The notes under the pieces: model-generated
What the model was told of the DNA's origin: nothing
What the model saw: only the letters and a program-made list of their open reading frames with translations
Database searches by the model: none
Made by a program: the position numbers and the translations under genes
In this document: positions 1-12,702 of the stretch, one piece after another
Numbering within the stretch: position 1 is the stretch's first letter
Layout of the letters: the number at the start of each line of letters is the position of its first letter
Source: Pseudoscleropodium purum
Taxonomy: Eukaryota; Streptophyta; Bryopsida; Hypnales; Brachytheciaceae
DNA: 64,000 bases
Assembly: GCA_963969395.1 (NCBI GenBank)
Contig: OZ017795.1
Span: 1,178,001-1,242,000, forward strand
Direction: 5' to 3'

Positions 1-1078
1 ATTCACGGTGTTTATCAAAGCCAGATTTACACTTTGTGATCATCAACATCTTTTTTATAGCACCATTGGATTTAAAAAAAATTTATAACAAATTTGGAAG
101 AGATTTATTTTTATTCTTGGAACCAAATCATTGAAGACTTTTTTTGAAATAATTCTAGTACTTGGAAATTGAATCTCAAAAAAAGAGAAAAAGAAAATTT
201 TGACAACATGTGTTCTTTGGTTGTTGTAGGGGGAACAATGCAGGGAATGGGCTTGAAATGGCCCTCCCAACCCCTCCAAAATCTTCTAAGAGCATCTGCA
301 ATGGGACCTGCAATAGAGATGGTAACGGCATTGTAACATGTGAAAAATATTTTGCAATTAAATGCATGCTCCAATGCCACCATTATGAGGGGTTGTAGTT
401 CCATGACCTCGGTATGGGATCACATATGACCGTCAATTTTTGTCTTTTTGCCTATCCTCAAAGAGTCTTGGCAAGTTGATTCCTAAGGATCATCATGACC
501 ACAACTTTGTCCTCTTGTGCTAGGAAAGGGAAAAACTTCTCTAAGATGATATTTTTTTGATCTATGAAAGTTTCATGTTACTTAGTACTGGCCAATTGAA
601 GAGAAATTTTAACTGCAAACAAATGGAAGAGAAAGTTGATTCCTATTCAAGAGAATACAACTAGTTTTGGCTCCTCAAACAATGGAGCAGAAAGCTCGCA
701 CAAGGATTCAACAATTAGTATCAACTGAAAAGTGGACCCTAATTTTATAGCTCAATTTTTTTTCTAAATTAGTACCCAATGAATGCAAAAGAAAGTAACT
801 CCTTACTTTGTGATGCAAATCAACCACAAGATCAACCATGAACTCCAACAACCACATGGACTTTCCGATTGACTTCCAGTGAAATTGCTGATAGGGTTTC
901 GTAAAGTGGTTGTGTATTGGGGCACCTTTACCAAAAAAGAACCCTTCACTCTGATAGGCCTCATTTTCTGACCTTGTATTTGCCGTTACAAGGCTTATTT
1001 ATGGTGCAACCATCATAGATGCCCTAATGGTCTTTCAAAGACTCCAGCATATTAAACCTCCTCATAACTTTCATCTCA
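1..1078. other. AT-rich intergenic DNA, no gene seen
   Basis: Only short open frames without recognisable motifs occur here. The one identifiable piece is the end of a dispersed MITE-like repeat near 215-285. The rest is low-GC unique-looking DNA. Confidence 0.6.
215..285 (+). mobile_element. Fragment of the CATTAG...CTAATG MITE-like family (copy F5)
   Basis: The stretch holds the family's 3' block (GGAACAATG, GAAATGGCCCTCC, then CTCCAAAATCTTCTAA) in the same order as the fuller copies at 3779-4086 and 7733-7995. The 5' half is not recognisable, so this is a truncated or strongly diverged copy. Confidence 0.45.
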
Positions 1079-1997
1079 TTAATCCTTAAAGGTTTTTGAC
1101 TATGTTTTTACCAAAAACACTCTAAGACTACCATTTTTAAAGAAAAAAACCATTTTTGGACACATGTAACTATAGGATCTTCTTGTATAAGCTGGTTTAA
1201 AAAGATGTGGAAAAAAATTCAAAATTTTCCACCATGTAGATTGCAAGATACTAGCGTTTGAAGTGACAAAAATCTTTCTTTGGGCCCTGAAAAACTAGGC
1301 AATTGCACTTCACAAGGTCACATTTTAATGAAAAAAATGACCAAAATTGTGGTAATTCTTTGGACTCATTCTTCCAGGTAAGTTGGCTACATGCTTGATA
1401 AATTTTAGATAATTTGTAATTGCACAATATATAGGTAAAAAAGAGTAAGTAGAAACAAGTAGAGAATGATTTAAAACACTAAATTGTTAAGAATTTAATT
1501 ATAAAATTGAAAACTGCCAATCCCAACGGTTCTAATGTAGTAATATGAAATCTACATCATATGCTTCTATTTTTTTCAAAAATACTAAAAATTGAGTTAA
1601 ATAAAGGACTCCATAGTTTTTTTTCAAGTAGGGAATCCATAATTGCCTACAAACTAGAACACCTCATATCTTTCATCTCATAAATCAAAATGAAATAATT
1701 CAAAGCTTTCCACATACATATAAATCTAAAAAACCAATTTCAAATCTTTTACTTTTGAAGAAAGTGATTTTGTTAGAAATTTATGGGTTGCTCTCCGAGT
1801 ATTGAAAATTACATATTATGCAATAACTTTTGAACTATGTAGTCAAAAGTTATGAAAATTGTTGGGCCTTAAAGCTATTCCTCAAGAACATGTTGTTTGA
1901 AAATTTGGACAAAGGGGAAAAAAATTCCATTGGTAGTGAGCTGCCAAAAATCGCTATGTTGCCAAAAAAAAACATTATTTGATCATTTTGGGGTTAA
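1079..1997 (+). mobile_element. TTAA-bounded 0.9-kb repeat, copy A
   Basis: The copy starts TTAATCCTTAAAGG and ends TTTTGGGGTTAA. It aligns by eye along its whole length with 56640-57572 (same strand) and with 36133-37041 (opposite strand). Shared blocks include ACTTCACAAGGTCA, AAGTTGGCTACATGCTTGA and AAAATTGAGTT. It has no coding capacity, so it is probably a non-autonomous DNA transposon. The superfamily is unresolved; see the finding on the TTAA family. Confidence 0.7.
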
Positions 1998-2783
1998 TAA
2001 TTTGTAAGAAAGAAAAATTGGTAGTCAAAAGAGGATTCTAGATTCTCTTAAAGTTCATTTTTTAGGCATTGTAGGAAACTATAAATATTCCAAGTGCTAA
2101 AAATGATGCACCCCAAATCTTGGCTCTGTCTCTTGCTTTTGCGGAGATCAAGGAGCTTTTGAGTGGAATATTTTCCTTACAATGATGTTGGTGGATGACG
2201 AATGACTCACCCATGAATACATCCATTAAAAGAAAACCATGCCAACAGTAAAAGTGACAACTCAGGGGCATCTTTACCACAAGCCTGTTACGAAAACAAT
2301 ATTTCTGAAAGCAAACCTTAGTTGACTGAGGCACACTTGCACAGCAGAAACCGAAGCCCGTTTCTGCTGTAAGCATAAATTCGCACTGGGCTGTCTCCTC
2401 AGACTCCAGTTTGAGTACCGAGAAAAAGTTTGTCTCCCTCGCGTGGACTCCAAAGTTTCTGGCAATCCATAGCTCGAAGAGAAACTGAAGCGGTAAAATA
2501 CTTCGAATTCCCACACAACTTCGTTGCTGTTGTCTTATGATTCTCCTCCCCGGTCTCCAGTTTGAGTCCCAAGAATGGATTGGATTTCAAAAATCAATTG
2601 ATGGGTTACATTCAAATGTAAAGAGTCTGTGGTCCAATTGCAGAGGATTCAGCTGTGATTCTAGTGAGTACACTGAAGTAGATTTGTGCATGCTGTTCAG
2701 AACTTGTCAGATTCTCTGCATGAGTGTGTTGGCAGCAAAGTCAAGGGATTCTGCCAGCAATCTAGCCCACGGGAAGTCCAGCC
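1998..2783 (+). other. 5' flank of the P450 gene
   Basis: GC content rises from about 2060 toward the start codon at 2784. Short frames on both strands here lack motifs. This is the presumed promoter and 5' UTR, but I see no TATA box or start site I would defend. Confidence 0.4.
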
Positions 2784-5700
2784 ATGGCGGGGCTGGTGGA
2801 AGTATGGACAGCCGTGGCTGTGTTGGTGGCGACAGTGCTTGTCTACAAAGTTTTGAAATTGCTGTGGGTTGGAGTCTGGGAGCCGCTGCGCTTGCGTCGT
2901 GTGATGGCGCAGCAAGGAGTGAAGGGACCGCCGTTCCGATTCCTCATCGGAAACTTCTTCGAGACGAACAAGTTTGCGGACTCGTTTCCTGATGCTTTGC
3001 CGCTCGGCAATTACGCCGATTTCTCGCCCACTGTCTGGCCGCAAATTGCTTTGTACTGTCCCCAATACGGTATGCATGCAGTCTTCTCTTATGCTACGGT
3101 GTTTGCACCCTAGAAACAGCAAAATGACATTAAGAAAGTCTTCATTTGCCTTAATTTTTCTTGGGTCTGTTTGGCAAGTGACTGGAGGTTCAAATGCAAC
3201 TGAGCATGTAGATTTTGGACACTGGATGAATGACCTATGAATTCTCAAAGGATTGATTGTTCAGTTTAGGCTCGCATTGCTTTCGGGAAAGGATCCCAAT
3301 TTCGCGTCCACTGTCGTCCCTCAGTTTGCCTTCAATTGTCCCCAACATGGTGTGCCGGGTTCTCATATGCTGTAGTATGTGCACTTAAAAGCATCGAATT
3401 GAGCTTTAGACTGCTTTCATTCTTCTCGAGTCATTTTGGCATTTGAAAGAGGGTTCGAATGCATCTTAGCATGTAGAGTTTGGACGCTGGATGAATAAAC
3501 TATAAATCTTCAAAGTACTGATTGTAGGTCTCCTAAAAATGAACTGCAGATTTTCATTTTCAATCCATATTCTATTGAGGGAAGCATTTCTAGGGATCGC
3601 TCTTGCGTAATTTGTGTAAGGGTTGCAAGGCAGTGTAGTTACCTAACCAGACATGGCTTCTGGGAGAGAAAAATAATTTTGCATTGTTCATGATCATCTT
3701 TTTGAGCAAATAAGTTTTGACAATTTCAAGGAACACCTATTGTTAAGATGCTTGAAATGAATGACTCACAATTAAATTCATTAGAGGAGATTCGCCTAGT
3801 CTAGAGAATTGTAAGTTCCCAAGGATTCTTAGCCCGTTGGAGTTCACGGTAGATGTTGCCTAATGTGGAAGAACAATTGCCACATCATTTATTTTAAATT
3901 TATATAAAATATATTTTATAAAAATACAAAAAATATATTTTTTAAAATGATAAATTATTAAAAAAATTCAACTTTTTTTTTAAATTTTAAGAATTTTAAT
4001 TTTTTTTTGACAGCATGACATTCTTAAACTACGAGGGAACAATAGGGAAACAGGCCCTGAAACGCCCCTCCAAAACTCTTCTAATGATGGCAGTTCTCTC
4101 CACAAATAGCTTTGTAACAAAGACAATGCCAAAGCTTCTAACACTTGATTTATACAGGGAAGAGTTTTGTTTATGAGTGGGCTACCAGTACGCGAATGGT
4201 TGTACGAGACCCGGAGATTGCTAGAGAAGTGTTTGTAAATAATCACAAATCCTTGAAGAAATTCCCCCTTGAAGTCATGGTCATCAATCAAGTGTTGGGC
4301 TCAGGAATGGATACTCAAGTGGGAAAGAAATGGTCTATTGAGAGACACACCCTCACTCCCTTTTTTCATCGAGATGCACTCAAGGTATAACTTACTACAC
4401 CCTAAATCCATCACCAATTAGTCCCTTAACCTTTAAAGACCAAGATTTCCAACTTTGGTCCTATAATTTCCTAAGTTTGTTTGAGTATGTAATTTGTGGA
4501 TTTTTTTCTTTTGGGTTGAATTTGGTTCTTTTTTTTTTACCAAAAAGTGTAATGCACTCACTAATTCTAATGACATAAAATAAGGTGTCAAATGAAGTAT
4601 ATTTTTCACAACATGATCAATTGAATTGTGCATGTTCAAACCTTAAATCCTATATTCTTTGGAGATGAAATCAATTCAACAACTCATTTCTTAAAACCAT
4701 TGATTGATGTATTTTTGTTGATTATTTGCATTTGTCATACATGCACATGAGTTTTTTCTTTATTGATTTAAACTTGCTTTGGTGTGTATTATATGAATCT
4801 TTTTGTAGTAAAATATTCTCGAGGAATGATATGAATGCAAAACTCCATGATGTTTCACCATTGGAAATTTATAACCATCTCATCATTGGCTCAAAAATGA
4901 TGTTTCAACATATATTGAGTTCCATCTCTTCTTTCTTAACTTTTAAAATTAGAAGAACAAGAGCATGTAAATTCCGCATATACTTTTTTATATTTATATG
5001 ATTATAAGGTAACCACCTTAACTCCAACCAAGACTTGAATCTCTTTTCATACACATCTAAAGTTATGGTAAAGGTATCACTTTTTGGACATATTAATTTG
5101 ATGATTTTTTACTTAAAACCTCCAAATTTTGTCTATCAGTTTATTCATTTTGTTCAATCAAGAAGATTATAAATGAAAAATAAGTATTGCATGTAAATGA
5201 AATCAAGATGTATATTTTTGATGAATTTTTTTATATTTGGATCTATTGAATGTGTTGGTATAAATTACAAAGTTTTGAGATTTGTAGGCATTGTAGTACA
5301 CAATTTATTAAATTTTTTCTTGATGAAATAAATTATTTCACACAATAGACAACCAAATGTAAATCATATCCAAAAATGATTTCAAAATGAACTTGTTTGA
5401 TATTTCAAATGCTTGATTTTGAGGATTTTAGATAAGTAAGATACAACTTGCTTTTTCAATTAATAAATTGATGAAAATATTCTAAAATCTTTGATTGTGA
5501 TGATTTTTTTCTTGAAACATTAAAAGTATAGAAAATTAATTATTAAAAAACTTTTGGTGAGGCCATACTTTACTATAATGATGAACTTGTTTGACATGAC
5601 ATGGACTGAATTTGTAGTGAAGACAACTTTGGAGGGTATCCATATTGTAACTTATCCAATTTGAAGAAGATGAATTTTGCTATGTGTTTGATTTATCATG

Positions 5701-8700
5701 TAATGTAATAAATGATTAGAAGTGGAACCTTTTTTTTTATCTATAGGTGTTAAAAGTAATCACTTTGGAAGATAGTAAAATACATGAATAGAGAGGAAAA
5801 CTTCTTACCATTGCTTTGTAATAGAGATAGTAGGGGTTGTCACAATTCATAGTTTCAACCAAGAATTTAGAACTTATTTCTATATCTTGTTTAGTAAAAT
5901 TTTGAAATTCTAAAGTGCTAAATTTCTTAGCGAAACTCAAAATCACATTGTCCAAATATTTTCTTTTCTAAAATCTCTCCCTATAGCTTTTGGAAGATTC
6001 TACAAGTAATAATAATAAATTCCAAGGTGAAATATCTTTTCTTGATTTGAATACAATGAAGTCAATTTGACATGATTGATCATTTGGTAGTATAAGAGTC
6101 TTATTGGCTATGGTGGTAACCACTTATAGGGCATGGTAGAGGCGATGGTAGAAGCGACAACACCAGTGATACAAAAGTGGAAAGAGATGGTTACCAAAGG
6201 TGGTGACTCGGTGGAACTTGATGTGGAGCCTTACATTCGTAAAATTTCAGGGAGAGTCATATCATTGATGGCATTTAGTGGTGACTGTGATAAAGGGGAG
6301 CAAATCTATGAACTCCAAAGAGAGCTTGCAACACAAGTCTTCATAAATTTGCGTAATCCATTAGCTTGGCTCATTCCAAACTACAGGTAATGTCAATTGT
6401 AAAAGTTAACTTTGTTTTGGACTAAGTAAGGTCAATCAAGAAATCTTATTGCATATCTTCTAAATTAGATTTTATAGGGTAGGAAATCTTTGAGGTGCAA
6501 ATAAGAAAGGTTAAAACTAAGAGTTATAATCATCATGCTTATAGCCTTTGAAACTCTACCACATCAACTTACAAAATCATCCAATATTCAATCTAAGATA
6601 GAATCACTTTTAATCTTGCAAATTTCACTAACAATCATAATTTGTAAAATTGTCTTTTTTTCAAACATAAACAAATTGAGTCTATTTGAGAGTGAAGTCC
6701 AAAAATGGCATTTGAGTATCCTTTGCATTAGCTATGCAAAACTTAGCTTCAATTAATAGATTTTCAAACTCCATGATTACTCTAGTTTCAATATCCTAGA
6801 GTTGAACAATGTTCTCTAATGAATACCTAATTTAAGTCAAGATTCTTTACGACATGTGTAATATTAGATGCAATGCTTTAATTTATCTTATTGCATAGTT
6901 GATCTTTCACCACCATAACATTCTTGAACTTTAGGACAAAGATCCCATTGCATCCTTTGCATTTGACCTTCTTGAATTTACCATCAACACTCAATGAAAC
7001 TTGTTGAATTGAACATTTTTGAACTTGCAATGTTGTAGAAAGGGCATTCAAGTCTTTATAATCAAGAGTGTTCTGAATTCCGCATTCTCATCTCTTCAAT
7101 ATGGAGCAGGAAAATTCCAACAAAAACAAATAGATACATGGATAAGTGCAAGGCCAAGATTAATGCACTTTTGCACGAAGTCGTAGATGGACGGAGAAAT
7201 GCTATGTTTACAAAGAAAATGAGCTCTTATGGGAAGGATTTGCTTGGGTGCATGCTAACCGCAGCAACGGATGGATGGAATGAAGAAGCACAAGCATTCA
7301 ATATGGCGTCAGTGTTCAACAATTGCAAGCTCTTGTACTTTGCAGGCCAGGATACTGTAGCCTCCACCATTTTGTTTTCTATGTTATTGTTGGCCAACCA
7401 TCCTTGGTGGCAAGACCGTGCCCGACAAGAAGTTTTGGAGGTGCTTGGTGACAGAGAAGAGTACAATGCTAGTACACTCATTCAACTTAAAGTGGTAACT
7501 CTCTTCCCTGCTTGCCTATTTTGTAATTTTATTCATTGCTCATGGTGTTGAATTCCCTCCTAATTGTGATACAACTTTGAATTTAAACATTGTAGAAATC
7601 ACCTCTATTGGAGCTATAAATATATTTTGGGTGATTTTTGATAAATTTAGTCACATTTGAAACCACTAAGGCACTAACTATGCTCTAGAATGTTGATGTT
7701 TGATAATGTGGCAAATTTTGAGTCAATGATTGCATTAGAGTGTTTTTTGGGGTACGGGAGGGCTGCAATTTCCATATTGTTTTGTGATTTTGTGAACTCG
7801 CCAAAACTTGCTATATGATGTGACAAAGCAATTGCCACGTCGTTTTAAAAAAAAATTCAATTTTGTATTTTATTTTAAGAGAATTAAATTAAATTAAAAT
7901 TTTCAAATTTTTTTTTCTAATAGCATGGCGTTTTCTTCATTGCGGGGGGTAGCTCCTTGAAATGGCCCTCCTGGACTCCAAAATTTTTTCTAATGAAGGG
8001 AGTATTAGAACCCAAAACGTCAATCTTTAAAGTAGGAATTTTGCTAAATTTAACTACATTTAAAACCATTATTTTCAATGCTCTAGAAGGCTAGTGTAGT
8101 AGTATTAATGATTGAAGGGAAGAGTATGAGTACCTATCTTCAAGGATGGCATAATTATTATTAGTTTGTAGAATTATAATATGGAATAGGTCTAATGTTG
8201 ATGATAAGGAACATAGAAAGGAATTCACAAGACTAATTTTCTTATCAAGATTCCTTCCTTATAACCATTCAAGGTTGTTATAATATAAAACTATTAATGC
8301 TAAAGGTGATATAAGCCTCAAAATTAGCACATTATTTCAACAATAATGCCTAAAAACTAAAAGATGTCTCTAATACCTATAATGATGTCAACACTTTCTA
8401 ATTGAATTTACAAACCATTAAAGATTTTGATGAAGAAGATAGACAACAAATGAGATTAAAATGTACAAACTTACATATAGATCAAATTTCAATGCTAAAA
8501 TTTGTTTTAAAACACCTTTGAATGTAATGACCCTTTAGCATACTTAGAAACAACTAAATTTCTTTTAGTACAAAACGTATACAAAATTCTCTTTAAGATT
8601 CCATAATTATATTTTGTAGAATAATTAGAAACTACAAATGTATTTTAGAAGGATCAAACTTTTATTATAATTCTAAATTCCAATTGCATTGGCATTATAG

Positions 8701-9599
8701 GTAGTAATAGAAATAGAGGTTATATTTACCACAACTAATTTACAAATTACTAAAACTATTTTTGAAATTAACACCTATCGAAGTTATACAACTAATGCTA
8801 ACTTGAGAGTCATTGTTAGATAATTGTGTTCTTTATTGCCTTGTTTAGTTTGTATTATATTGAATGAGTTTTACATGTCACAGTCAAGGAATATTCATGA
8901 AAATGATAGTTTCTTTGATTTTACAATTCAAAACATATTATTCATGCACATATTATTGTGCTATGTTCGTTCAATTTTTCCACATTCATCAAACAAAGTA
9001 GAAACCAAAAACTCCAATCAATCTACTTGAATGTATTAAATGTGTTATATGTATTTAATATTAAAAATCTCTTAATTTAGCCAAATTTATTATTGTTTGA
9101 TCTAAAAATGGTCACACAATCTTTCTCGTTTTTGTAAATATCTTTGGTCTCACCATGTTTGGATGTATCTCAGGTGGGAATGATCATAAATGAAACATTG
9201 CGAATCTTTCCAGGAGTACCAGGAGTGTCGAGGAAAACAACTAAAGATCTCCAATTGAAGGGATTATTCATCCCAAAGGGTATAACAATTGAAGTGGCAA
9301 TTGGGGCAATCCACCAGGATAGGGAGTATTGGGGAGACGATGTCGCGGACTTCAATCCCGAGAGGTTTAGTAATGGTATCTCTAGTGCATGTTTGCATCC
9401 ACATGCATTTATGCCATTTGGCCTAGGTCCAAAATCTTGCATCGGTAGCAATTTTGCCCTCATGGAAGCCAAGATTGTGTTGGCCATGGTGTTGCAACAC
9501 TTCCAACTTGCAGTTTCACCGAACTATCAGCATCATCCAACTTTCACTCTAGTGCAAAGACCCAAGTTTGGAATGCCTCTCATTTTGAAAGCACTATAG
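2784..9599 (+). CDS. CYP72-clan cytochrome P450 monooxygenase (5 exons)
   Basis: Exons 2784-3069, 4158-4384, 6130-6386, 7110-7494 and 9174-9599 join in phase across four GT-AG introns, giving 1581 nt (526 aa), a normal plant P450 length. From the N terminus there is a hydrophobic ER anchor (about residues 4-28), the hinge WEPLRLRR...GVKGPP, the I-helix FAGQDTV (334-340), the K-helix ETLR (E392, R395), FNPERF (445-450) and the haem loop FGLGPKSCIG with ligand Cys474. Family knowledge: such enzymes are ER-bound, use NADPH-P450 reductase and oxidise hydrophobic substrates. The hinge and haem region resemble the CYP72 clan (CYP72, 709, 714, 734, 735 and relatives), some of which act on hormones. 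The substrate cannot be read from sequence. The usual Arg of the haem motif is Lys472, and the second Thr/Ser after the I-helix Thr is Val340. No stops or frameshifts, so the gene looks intact. The start is the first ATG, placing the anchor correctly. Confidence 0.9.
2992..3530 (+). repeat. Tandem duplication of exon 1 end plus intron 1 start
   Basis: Copy 1 (about 2992-3264) covers the last part of exon 1 and the first 195 bp of intron 1. Copy 2 (about 3273-3530) repeats it with divergence inside the intron. The copied exon tail still reads openly in the matching frame (PNFASTVVPQFAFNCPQHG against DFSPTVWPQIALYCPQYG) and keeps a GT where exon 1 has its donor. It is probably a decayed pseudo-exon; use as an alternative exon would require an acceptor near 3264-3275. 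Confidence 0.75.
3779..4086 (+). mobile_element. MITE-like element F1 in P450 intron 1
   Basis: The element begins CATTAGAGGAG and ends CTCTTCTAATG, forming short terminal inverted repeats. Its interior has TTGCCACATCAT, an AT-rich core, TTTTGACAGCATGACATTC and GGGAACAATAGG. Related copies lie at 7733-7995, 12203-12484 (inverted) and within 15769-16298 (inverted). It ends 71 bp before exon 2. No target duplication is clear. Confidence 0.6.
4385..6129 (+). other. P450 intron 2 (1745 bp), AT-rich
   Basis: The intron is bounded by AAG|GTATAA and CTTATAG|GG. It is AT-rich without recognisable exons or complete mobile elements. The short open frames inside it are chance. Confidence 0.7.
6387..7109 (+). 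other. P450 intron 3 (723 bp)
   Basis: Donor AG|GTAATG splits an Arg codon and acceptor GGAGCAG|G completes it. The reading then continues as YRKIPTKTNRYMDKC, a typical P450 segment, which confirms both splice sites. Nothing else is visible in the intron. Confidence 0.75.
7495..9173 (+). other. P450 intron 4 (1679 bp)
   Basis: Donor AAAGTG|GTAACT and acceptor ATCTCAG|GTGGGA give the continuous reading QLKVVGMIINETLR, as expected before the K-helix. The intron holds MITE F2 at 7733-7995. The rest is AT-rich and featureless. Confidence 0.75.
7733..7995 (+). mobile_element. MITE-like element F2 in P450 intron 4
   Basis: The ends are CATTAGAGTG and TTTTTTCTAATG. Internal blocks GCAATTGCCACGTCGTTTT, ATAGCATGGCGTT and GAAATGGCCCTCC match F1 in order. 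No coding capacity. Confidence 0.6.
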
Positions 9600-9830
9600 A
9601 AATTCTATCGTGGTTGGTGTTTGTTTTCCATAATCAAATAGTGGAATTGGTGGAGTGCTCTTGATAACTCAATTTTGAATAGTAAATCTATAATAACAAT
9701 AATATGCATTAATCTTGGATTTTATTTTATTTGTAAGGTGCATGAATATGGTAGTTTATGATAGTTTAGATAGAATTAGTTTGTTCTTTCTAAGACTTAG
9801 ATCAACATCACCCTACTTTTACCTCAAATC

Positions 9831-9836
9831 AATAAA
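9831..9836 (+). terminator. Possible poly(A) signal of the P450 gene
   Basis: An AATAAA lies 232 nt after the P450 stop codon in AT-rich DNA. Such hexamers are common in this composition, so this is only a candidate. Confidence 0.3.
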
Positions 9837-10267
9837 ATTGTGCAAAGACCAAATTTGAGATACCTAGTTCTCATTTTCAAAACTTTGTAAAAATCCAACC
9901 CGGCTTATTGAGGTTCCTTAAATGTACATGAATTAGAGCTTATTTTTATTATATATATGAGCATTCAAGAGTACATAATATTATTTAGCAATGGCATTTT
10001 TGGTTTTCATTTGAATCCGTGCAACAATGATGATATAGCTAGGTCAATAGAATTCAATTAAAATTAAAACTTAGTTCAACTTCCAACTAGTTTTTACTTT
10101 GAATACTTACATTAATTTATCAATATCAATTTATTCTTCATTCTTGAAACACCTATTAAATTTATAACATGTTACAACCACATGTATATAAGCACTTTCA
10201 ATTTATTGAATAATATTATATGTATAGAGTGCCAAATGATAGAAGGTACCATAGTATTAGAGTCCTA
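9837..10267. other. AT-rich intergenic DNA
   Basis: Nothing recognisable: no long frame, repeat or RNA gene. Confidence 0.5.
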
Positions 10268-10977
10268 GGTGATTGCAAGAAACACTTGTCCTTTTTGGTT
10301 CAGAATGACCTTATTTTTGCAAGTGACTTTTGGAATAAATTTTTTTTAAATGCAATAAAATATGGATAATTTGTGAAGCATTCATAATAGTATATGTGAG
10401 AAATTTAGACCAAGAAAAATTTATCACTAAAAGTAATGCACAACAAAAGAGGCCTAAAAAAATGCAAGAAATAGATACTTTTGAATTTGATTTTTAAAAA
10501 ATAGTAAAAAAAATTTTAAATTTTTAAAAAGAAATTAATAATCTTTTCTCTAGTTCCATGTAAGCAAAAAAATCATCATAAAAAATTTTCCCCTCTTCAT
10601 AGTGCTTGCACAAACAATGTTCACTTTCAACTCATGTGTAGCCCTTACACTGGGTTCTTTGCCAAAAATCTCATTAGTTGTCAATGTTAGCCCACCTACA
10701 ACATGGCAAAACCTTGGCTCCAAAATTGCATCTTTGGTCACCTGAAAGGACTAAGAACCCCCCAAACAGCTAAGGTAGATACCCAATCGGGCCACCTTAA
10801 AAATAGTAAATTATTTTGAAAAAAATTGAAAAGATTATCGAATTTTTAGATAAACAATACGCACCTTTCTTCCAAGTTTAAGCTAAAATGGACTTAAACT
10901 GCAAAAGTTATGAGGAAAAACACCTCCAATGAGATTGAAAGGATATACAAAAAGGACAAGTGTTTCTTGCAATCACC
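10268..10977. mobile_element. Non-autonomous TIR element (710 bp)
   Basis: The two ends are exact inverted copies over 30 bp, beginning GGTGATTGCAAGAAACAC and ending with its complement. The interior is AT-rich and non-coding. A TCCTA pentamer abuts the left end and recurs one base beyond the right end, so a target duplication is suggested but not exact. I cannot assign a superfamily. Confidence 0.7.
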
Positions 10978-12202
10978 CTCCTATTGTAAAAATCTAACAA
11001 TTTATTTGATATTTGAAAAATGAGGACCTCAATTTTTAATATAAATCAAATGATAATGAAAATAAATTTTAGGAATTCAAACTAGAGATTGTAGGATAAC
11101 TTTTAGATAATCATAATAAATTATAGTAACTCATTCAACTATTTATATCATGATGATTCATTTACACCCTGGAAATGACCCATAAGAAAGTTGTCCCATA
11201 TTCTAATCTTATTACAAATCGTACATGGTCCTTTCCATTGGATTTGTGATTTATGAGTGTCTTAAAGTGAAGATCAAGGATCTTTGGTCTATTGGACCTT
11301 TGAAGCATTAAGATGCCATCGAAATTGTAGTATGATGGATTTCATCAATAGCACTCTAGCCAAGTGTAAATTAGAAAAAGTTGTGAAAAAAGGAGTGAAA
11401 GTCATTGTGTGGCTTTGGTACACAACCTAACAAAATGAACTATGACTAAATGAACTATGACTTGAAAACCATTGACTTAGAAATGCCTACAAAATTAGCA
11501 ATTGACCTAAAAGGGAAGCAATGTGTGAGAGTTATGGCTATGAAATTAAATTTGTTGGTCATAATGATTCAAAGTTGGTATCATTAGGCTAGACCCTTCA
11601 CTATTGTAATATTATTTCAAAGATGACCTTTAGATCAATGATATATGATATTTACTTTTTATGGGCAAATATATTTCTATATCAATAAGTATATAGTCCA
11701 ATTTTGAGATATATGATATTATGGAAACTTGAGTCCCCATGACAGAAGTGTTATAACCTAAGTCACATCTACTTTAGAATTTTGAGGCTCTAGGAGTAAA
11801 GCATCATAATTTTGAGACAATACACCAAAGGAACCCATGTTATTTTGGACAAGGATAGTAACATGTTTAGTGAAACGTTTGGTATGTCTACTATAGATGT
11901 TTATATAGAAAAATCCATCAAGATCAACATAGTAAAAACACGAGGAAATCTGAAAAACATGCCATCCTTGAAGAAAATTGTTGCAAAAAAAATATGGTCA
12001 AAAAAGGTGTGAAAAGTATGCCCTAAGGTAGCCACATAAGCACCATGCAAGTGGGCAATGCCACATTGCGGTTTTTTTAAACTTGACTTAGAGATGATGT
12101 CGTGCCTAACATTACAATTAACATCACGGTATTTGATCATTTTCATATTGCTTTTAGTGATGTTAACTTAGAGATTTAGAGGAATTTGAATATTTTTTTT
12201 AA
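10978..12202. other. AT-rich intergenic DNA
   Basis: Only short motif-free frames are present. I see no gene or complete repeat. Confidence 0.5.
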
Positions 12203-12484
12203 GATTAGAAGGGTTTTGAGAAGGCGAGAGGGCTGTTTTAGGCATGTGTTTCCCGCAATTTTCCCCACAGTTAAAGAATGCCAAGCTGTCAAGAAAAAAT
12301 TGAAAAAAATTAAAAATAAATAAAACTCTTAATATGAATAAAACAGTTGAATTTTTTTTAAAAAATGACGTGGTAGTTGTTGTGCCATGTTAGACAGCAA
12401 GCTACCATGAATTTCAATGGGCTGAGAACCCCAAGGAACTTAGTCAACTTACACCCCTTCAGACTAGGTAAATCTCTACTAATG
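12203..12484 (-). mobile_element. MITE-like element F3 (inverted)
   Basis: Read on the minus strand it starts CATTAGTAGAGATTT and runs through TTCTCAGCCCATTG, GCCACG-type and TTGACAGCTTGGCATTC blocks to AAACCCTTCTAATC. This is the same order as F1 at 3779-4086. Confidence 0.6.
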
Positions 12485-12592
12485 AGACATTAACTTTGAC
12501 ATCTAAAAGTTTTTTGAGACGTCAATTTAGGTGTCAACTTAGACATATGCCATACATAATACATTATACACTATACACAATATACCATATAC

Positions 12593-12702
12593 AATATGTC
12601 ATATATTGTATATCATATATAATATGTCATACATTGTACACCATATATAATATGTCATACATTGTACACCATATAGAATACACCATACATTGTACACTAT
12701 AC
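12593..12702 (+). repeat. 28-bp AT-rich tandem repeat
   Basis: About four units of 28 bp start at 12593, 12621, 12649 and 12677, with the core AATATGTCATACATTGTACA. The preceding 50 bp (from about 12541) is similar but more diverged. Confidence 0.75.

Noticed and set aside
2537..2992. Plus-strand frame overlapping the P450 start
   Set aside because: It is a different frame from the P450 exon, has no motif, and the P450 ATG at 2784 gives a proper membrane anchor.
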